From NCBI RefSeq assembly GCF_024323335.1, contig NC_066585.1, positions 537,672,769 to 537,736,768 of the forward strand: DNA of 64,000 nucleotides, read 5' to 3'. Made by a program: the position numbers and the translations under genes. The notes under the pieces were generated by a model. The model ran no database searches, had not been told where the DNA came from, and saw nothing but the letters and a program-made list of their open reading frames with translations. Positions within the stretch are counted from its first letter, which is position 1. Each line of letters starts with the position of its first letter. This document shows, piece by piece, positions 59,401 through 64,000 of the stretch. The DNA comes from Lathyrus oleraceus (Eukaryota; Streptophyta; Magnoliopsida; Fabales; Fabaceae).

Positions 59401-61493
59401 GACATGGACTACAACAAGTAAGTTTGAATGAAGAGGTTTCTCAAAGGTACATGGACTTAAATAGCTGAAGCGAATGAATATGAACATATTATTCTAAGTG
59501 AATTACAATAACAATGTTACAACAACAATGCAGATATAATGTGGAAGGATACAAAGACGAAATAAATTAACTAATATATCATACACACAAATTGCCAAAT
59601 AATCAAAATTAAAAGCGATATTGACGATGACTACAATTTCAGTTAATGATTTGCTACCTTACCAATGACAAGATGAAAAGCAAGATGAGACAAGTCACCG
59701 AAAAAGAATGAACAAAAAAAGTTAATCATTACAAAAGTTTTAACTACAGATATATAATGTATGAAGAAAAGGAAAAATCAATTGAAGTGTACTCAATCTC
59801 CAGATACCCTAACTAGTAAGGTTTGAGTCAAAAATTACATTGTTTATTTTTCCTTATTATGAGAGTATTCATCCAATAGATATCTTATAGAATTTGCATT
59901 ATTTTTGATTTAGTCTATTGGTCTGATAAATTACATAATGAGTCACTTGTTTGTGGAAACTCTGAGTCTTTTTAAGCCAACATGTATGAACTAAATATAT
60001 TTATTATTTAACCACTTTGAGCTTGGGCCCTTCTTTCAGTGACATGGCTTAATTTCTATCCATTTTACTTGAAAGATTAAATCTCTTCACCCTCGTTGAA
60101 GTTAGGTAGAAAGTTTAGGTTTCATGTCATATGCAAAAGAATAAGTTTGGGGCATCTCTTGAAAGTTAGCAACGTTTAAGTTTGGGGTTGGGGTACTAGA
60201 GAAAGAATGATCAATATAAAGGAAACAAATAGAGATACAAAATAAATAAGTTAAAATGAATTCTTCAAAAAAAGTAGAGAAAAATGAAAAAAAAAAAAAA
60301 GATGATGAAAAAGACCAACAAATTGCATTCTTTAGTACTAGTTGAGTGAGTAAAGATTATTATGAAAGGAGCATGGTCATAAAGGAAAACTAGACACTTA
60401 AAAAACCTGGCATAAGCTCAATTACAATCTTAAAAGACCTCAAAAGTGTGTATTTAGATATGACTCTAATTAACATGTAATAAATTTTGCAAACTTATGA
60501 TAAAATGCTTTTGTACTTTTATTGTGTGATTGCCTATTCAATTTGAGTGAAAAAGATAAGATGAGAGATAGGTTGAGTACATGAGAATGTTGGAAGAAAA
60601 TTTTGAAATGATTTGAATATAAGAATGGAATAAAAGTGATAATCAAAAACAAGAGAATTGTGAGGTTCATTGGTAAGGGTAAGCATTTTATTTATGTTGA
60701 AATTTTCAGTTATAAGTCAGTTACTTGAAGATAAGCAACAAAGTAGGTTTGGGGTTGTGATGACACTTTGTCATTGCATAATATTTATGAGCATTTTCAA
60801 TAGAATCAATGTAATTTTGAGCAAAATATTAGTCAAAGTGAAGAATATATGAGAAGAATGGAAGAAGAGAAAAAAATTGTGGACTTAGAATAAAATGAGA
60901 AGAAAAGGAAGGAAAAAAAAGGATTTGACTCATGGTAATGACTTGTATCACTATGAGTACCTAGATTTCTCTTGATTAGGTCTTAAATTGTGAACTTAAT
61001 TTTACTTTGTTGGATTATACGAGTGTTTGATATTTTTTGTATGATTTGATTATATCTTTTATATTCAATAACTTTTGTTCTTATTGCTCTTTGAGTGTTG
61101 ACGAACTCACAAAATGAACTTAGATAAGCAGGGATTACTGACCCTAACTCTACCGATCTGAAATAAAGTAATCGCTCAACTTAGTAATTAACTAGGGATA
61201 GGTAATTATAAATTTTGACTAGAGAACTAACGCACTTAGATTGCCTAATTTTACTATCCAACTAGCTTAAAGAATTAGGGAATTGTAGTCCAAATTAGTG
61301 AGTTGTACACCAAGGCATTGAGTACAGTGATATTGTTAATTCCCTGTAAAATTACAAAGTCAAGTCGATTCAATTAATGCACATTCATCAACTGGGGAAA
61401 TTAGAGGATTCGAATAAGACCTAATTGTTTTCTCATCTGAAATTTTATTCAAGTTTCCTCTTTTTCAATATACTCTTCAAGCAACCCACCCAC
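59401..61493. other. Noncoding, possible Athila-like gypsy 3' region
   Basis: Phrases like 'aagtttggggttg' (60178) and 'ggtttggggttgtgatgaca' (about 60746) resemble the noncoding stretch before the 3' LTR of Athila-type gypsy elements. No coding domain supports it. A poly(A) run is at about 60288-60300. Confidence 0.3.
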
Positions 61494-61579
61494 CCAATAT
61501 ATCTCGCTGAACTCTCTCCATCAGGAGACACCTCAGCCAATATATCTCGCTGAACTCTCTCCATCAGGAGACACCTCAA
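61494..61579. repeat. 43-bp tandem duplication
   Basis: 'ccaatatatctcgctgaac...' begins at 61494 and again at 61537, essentially identical. Confidence 0.92.
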
Positions 61580-62560
61580 CATCTGGACCTCTAGGAGGTT
61601 CGTTAAGTAAAAAGAAGACTTATTAGTGACTGATAGTCGTTAGGAAAATTATCTAGAAGGGAGAAATGACGCCCAAAATACTCAATTGCGCTAAAAGAAA
61701 CGTCATTCCACAATGAGGGTCTAGGAACTCTCGCCATTAGCATGTACCATACCTGCTTTTCCTCCCTCTTTTATAGTCTGGCGCCTTCTAGAAGGTTCGG
61801 GAGGGCCCTCCTCCCACCGTTGATTCTTGGAAAGGCAAGCTTAGGCATCATGAGATGCCTCGCCCTGTTGCTTATCTCCAATCATAGGAGCGTCCTTCAA
61901 CTGAGGGGCTCACCTTCTACTAAGAAACTTGCATCCTACCAAAGGAGCGACCTTCAACTAAGAGGCTCGCCTTGAACAGGGGGACTCACCCCTCACCACA
62001 AAGTTCAACCTACGGAAAGCATAACACATTTCGCTCTTTACAATTTCTTATGCTTGAGGGACTGTGTAGTGATATATTTGTGAGGACCTCTGAATATGGC
62101 GACATATGTCCTTCATTGCGCACCTAAACCACGAGGCGCAGCCTATGCATGTCTTTCACGTGGCATGAAGGCTTGCCCTGAGGGGAGGTGTGGATCATAT
62201 CATTTATCTAATTCTAACTGCATGTGCAGAGTCATGCCATAACTCCCTAGGAAATAGACAGTTAACAGCTTTCCCCAGTCAAAGGAAAGCGGCTACCACT
62301 TTGTAAGAATTTTTTGAATTCTAGGCTCATACACCTCTATAAATACCTCAACCTTAGGATTAAAAAAGATATACCGTAATACACACAATACATCCCTAAT
62401 AGCTACAAAGATTCTCACCACACGTGAACTTGCTCTCTCATCACCATAAACACACAATACATCCCTAATAGCTACAAAGATGTGAACTTGCTCTCTCATC
62501 ACCGTAAACACCACCAAATAGAATCTCTCGCCACAATAAACAAGCCATAAACCAACACAC
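61580..62560 (+). repeat. LTR-like sequence with TATA box
   Basis: GC-richer than its surroundings. 'ggagcg.ccttcaact.aggggctc' is repeated at about 61886 and 61941. A TATA box TATAAATA is at 62338-62345, after 'acacctc', followed by a tandem duplication (69-bp period, 62383 and 62452) where a leader would lie. It reads like the U3-R part of an LTR in + orientation, but I found no borders or partner. Confidence 0.35.
62383..62515. repeat. 69-bp tandem duplication with an 11-bp gap
   Basis: 'acacaatacatccctaatag' begins at 62383 and 62452. The second copy lacks 'tctcaccacac'. Confidence 0.88.
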
Positions 62561-63590
62561 AGACAAATTATTAAAGCATACGATCATCTCAATTAGTTTA
62601 GAAGTACCACACATTCTCTATTTCTTAACAAATACAATATCTCATAAATTGAACTAAACTTTACTACAAAATAGTTCTTTAATATTCAATTTAATAAAAT
62701 AATCACAAGTATCTTTTGTTTGAAACGTTTACAGTTAAGAATGCTAAAGTTGAAATAAAGAAATTGCGTTGCATATTGGAAAGATCTATTTATAAATACA
62801 TAAATAAAAAGTGTTCTAGAAGATCCTTTATAAAAGAAAAACTAAAATTGAGTTTTTGGTAGGACCCTAATATTTGTGGACGGTAGAAGGAGAATTTTCT
62901 AAAAAGCTTAATTCAATAGGAGTCCATAAATAAGAACCTTAGTAATGGCCACAACACAACTAACTTTTCCTATTTGGACAACTCTAAGTGGGCCTCGTAC
63001 CTACAAATACATATAAGGAACCTACCACATATTATATTGGTTGTTGTTAACAAAAATCCTTAAGTGATAAGTTGACTAATAAAAGACATAAAAATAGTGT
63101 CTTGTCCTAAGCCATGCATGTGATATGCCAACTAGAATGCTTTCTTTTAGTGGAAATGCCACTTCATCATTTGTAATCGTTTCTTCTTTTTGTCCTTGTC
63201 CATGTCCCTCACCTCAACCATCTTCCACTAGTTCTAATCATCAATTTGGAAAGCTCCATCTTACTCAACACAAGAATTATTAGCACTTGGCGAAATTCAA
63301 ATATGAGAGCTCGAAAGAAACACACTCTCACGACACAAGTCTTGACCATCAAAGGACTTATGTAAGACTACTTGGTTACCTCCACCAATGGACTAAACAA
63401 AATACTTGTATCATATTTTCATGTCTCTTTCTTTTATTACTTGATTCTTTCCTCTTAGTATAAGTGGAAGTGTAGAGAGAAGTAAGATTCTTATTACATT
63501 TACATCTGAGAAAATCTCAAAGATGTAAGATTCTTCACAAAATTGGTTGCATAAGTCATCTTTATCAACTTTAGACAATCTTACAAAATC
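62561..63590. other. Intergenic, 3' side of the F-box/LRR gene
   Basis: No gene or repeat structure recognised. Part of it is the 3' untranslated region of the gene that ends at 63591. Confidence 0.5.
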
Positions 63591-64000
63591 TTATTGCATC
63601 ACATCTTCTAACTGTAATTTCCAACACTTGGGGTCCAATTCAGCCTGTCCATAAAAATGAGGAAGAACACTGGCATTTTAATCAAATATGTCGGGATTTT
63701 GCGTTTACGAAATCCAAGATATGAACGAGAGATGAATATACCTGAAAAACTTTATCTCTCCATTCAAACACGCAACCACGCGCTTCTACATGTCTGATGA
63801 GTATTTCAGGTAAAAGAGATCTTATTTTAACATGAAGCTTCGCTTTGGTTAGCCCTCCGCATGCCAATAAGGCTGCCGCGAGTCCTTGTGGAGCCACACC
63901 TTGCAGGTGAAGCAGGGTAAAGTTTTGAAGGCAACTGATACCGGCAAGCGACAGAAGCCCGACATCCGTAACCGAGCTATACGACAAGTTTATCTGCCAA
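63591..64000 (-). CDS. F-box/LRR-repeat protein, FBL3-like, C-terminal part
   Basis: Two exons are visible: 64000-63742 (continues beyond the window, or begins at an acceptor TTGGCAG at 64000-63994) and 63644-63591, joined in frame across a 97-bp GT-AG intron. Residues run from INLSYSSVTDVGLLSLAGIS (last leucine-rich repeat) through QGLAAALLACGGLTKAKLHV and HVEARGCVFEWRD to AELDPKCWKLQLEDVMQ and the stop. F-box/LRR proteins are substrate receptors of SCF ubiquitin ligases. The closing segment after the repeats matches what I know of the FBL3 group. The F-box itself lies outside the window. No damage is seen. Confidence 0.75.

Noticed and set aside
61742..61975. 77-codon plus-strand frame
   Set aside because: Formed by the duplicated 'ggagcg.ccttcaact' text in an LTR-like region; no family likeness.

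Overview
This window is a repeat-rich, AT-rich stretch of a plant nuclear genome. It is most likely a legume of the pea/vetch group (Fabeae) or a close relative. I infer this from an Ogre-type Ty3/gypsy element with an intron and an extra 5' ORF, from many decayed Ty1/copia elements, from long (AT)n tracts and from split plant genes. Only three host genes are well supported: a CASP-like membrane protein (13761-14554, +, three exons), a two-domain group I WRKY transcription factor (46134-48496, -, five exons) and the C-terminus of an F-box/LRR protein resembling FBL3 (63591-64000, -, cut by the window edge).

Layout. 1-12.9 kb: a nest of decayed copia material. Two copies of an LTR-like repeat lie near 2.4-3.65 kb and 10.86-11.49 kb. 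The first holds a 673-bp hAT-type insertion with an 8-bp target duplication. Between them sit an RT-less copia element (4412-7480) with intact ends and a 5-bp target duplication, and a decayed copia RT/RNase H (8.3-10.3 kb). A copia 3' end with its LTR follows at 12.13-12.87 kb. 13.7-14.6 kb: CASP-like gene. 15.4-20.3 kb: a heavily mutated SIRE/Maximus-like copia element, interrupted near its 3' end by the main feature of the window.

20656-35716 is a complete 15.06-kb Ogre/Tat element on the minus strand, with target duplication CATAT. It has 1.93/1.96-kb LTRs, PBS, ORF1, gag, protease, a 245-bp intron whose removal joins protease to polymerase in frame, RT, two RNase H domains, integrase, and a 3' untranslated region carrying a tandem-repeat array. 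The LTRs are almost identical, yet the coding region carries at least four disabling lesions.

35.7-40 kb: a compound microsatellite, LTR-like sequence, a copia integrase remnant and a second hAT-like element (38886-39656). 40032-44495: a full-length but inactivated copia element. 45.2-48.7 kb: a small MITE-like element, then the WRKY gene, with four W-box cores packed just upstream of its TATA box and a dispersed repeat overlapping its stop codon. 49629-54445: a 4.8-kb solo LTR of another Ogre-like family, inserted in frame into a decayed PB1-like coding remnant. 55-63 kb: a MITE inside an (AT)n tract, a plant-transposon-protein remnant, and LTR-like and unclassified noncoding sequence, ending at the F-box/LRR gene.

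The host genes show no functional linkage to each other; the window is mainly a record of nested insertions. I saw no tRNA or rRNA gene, no CRISPR array and no bacterial-type operon.
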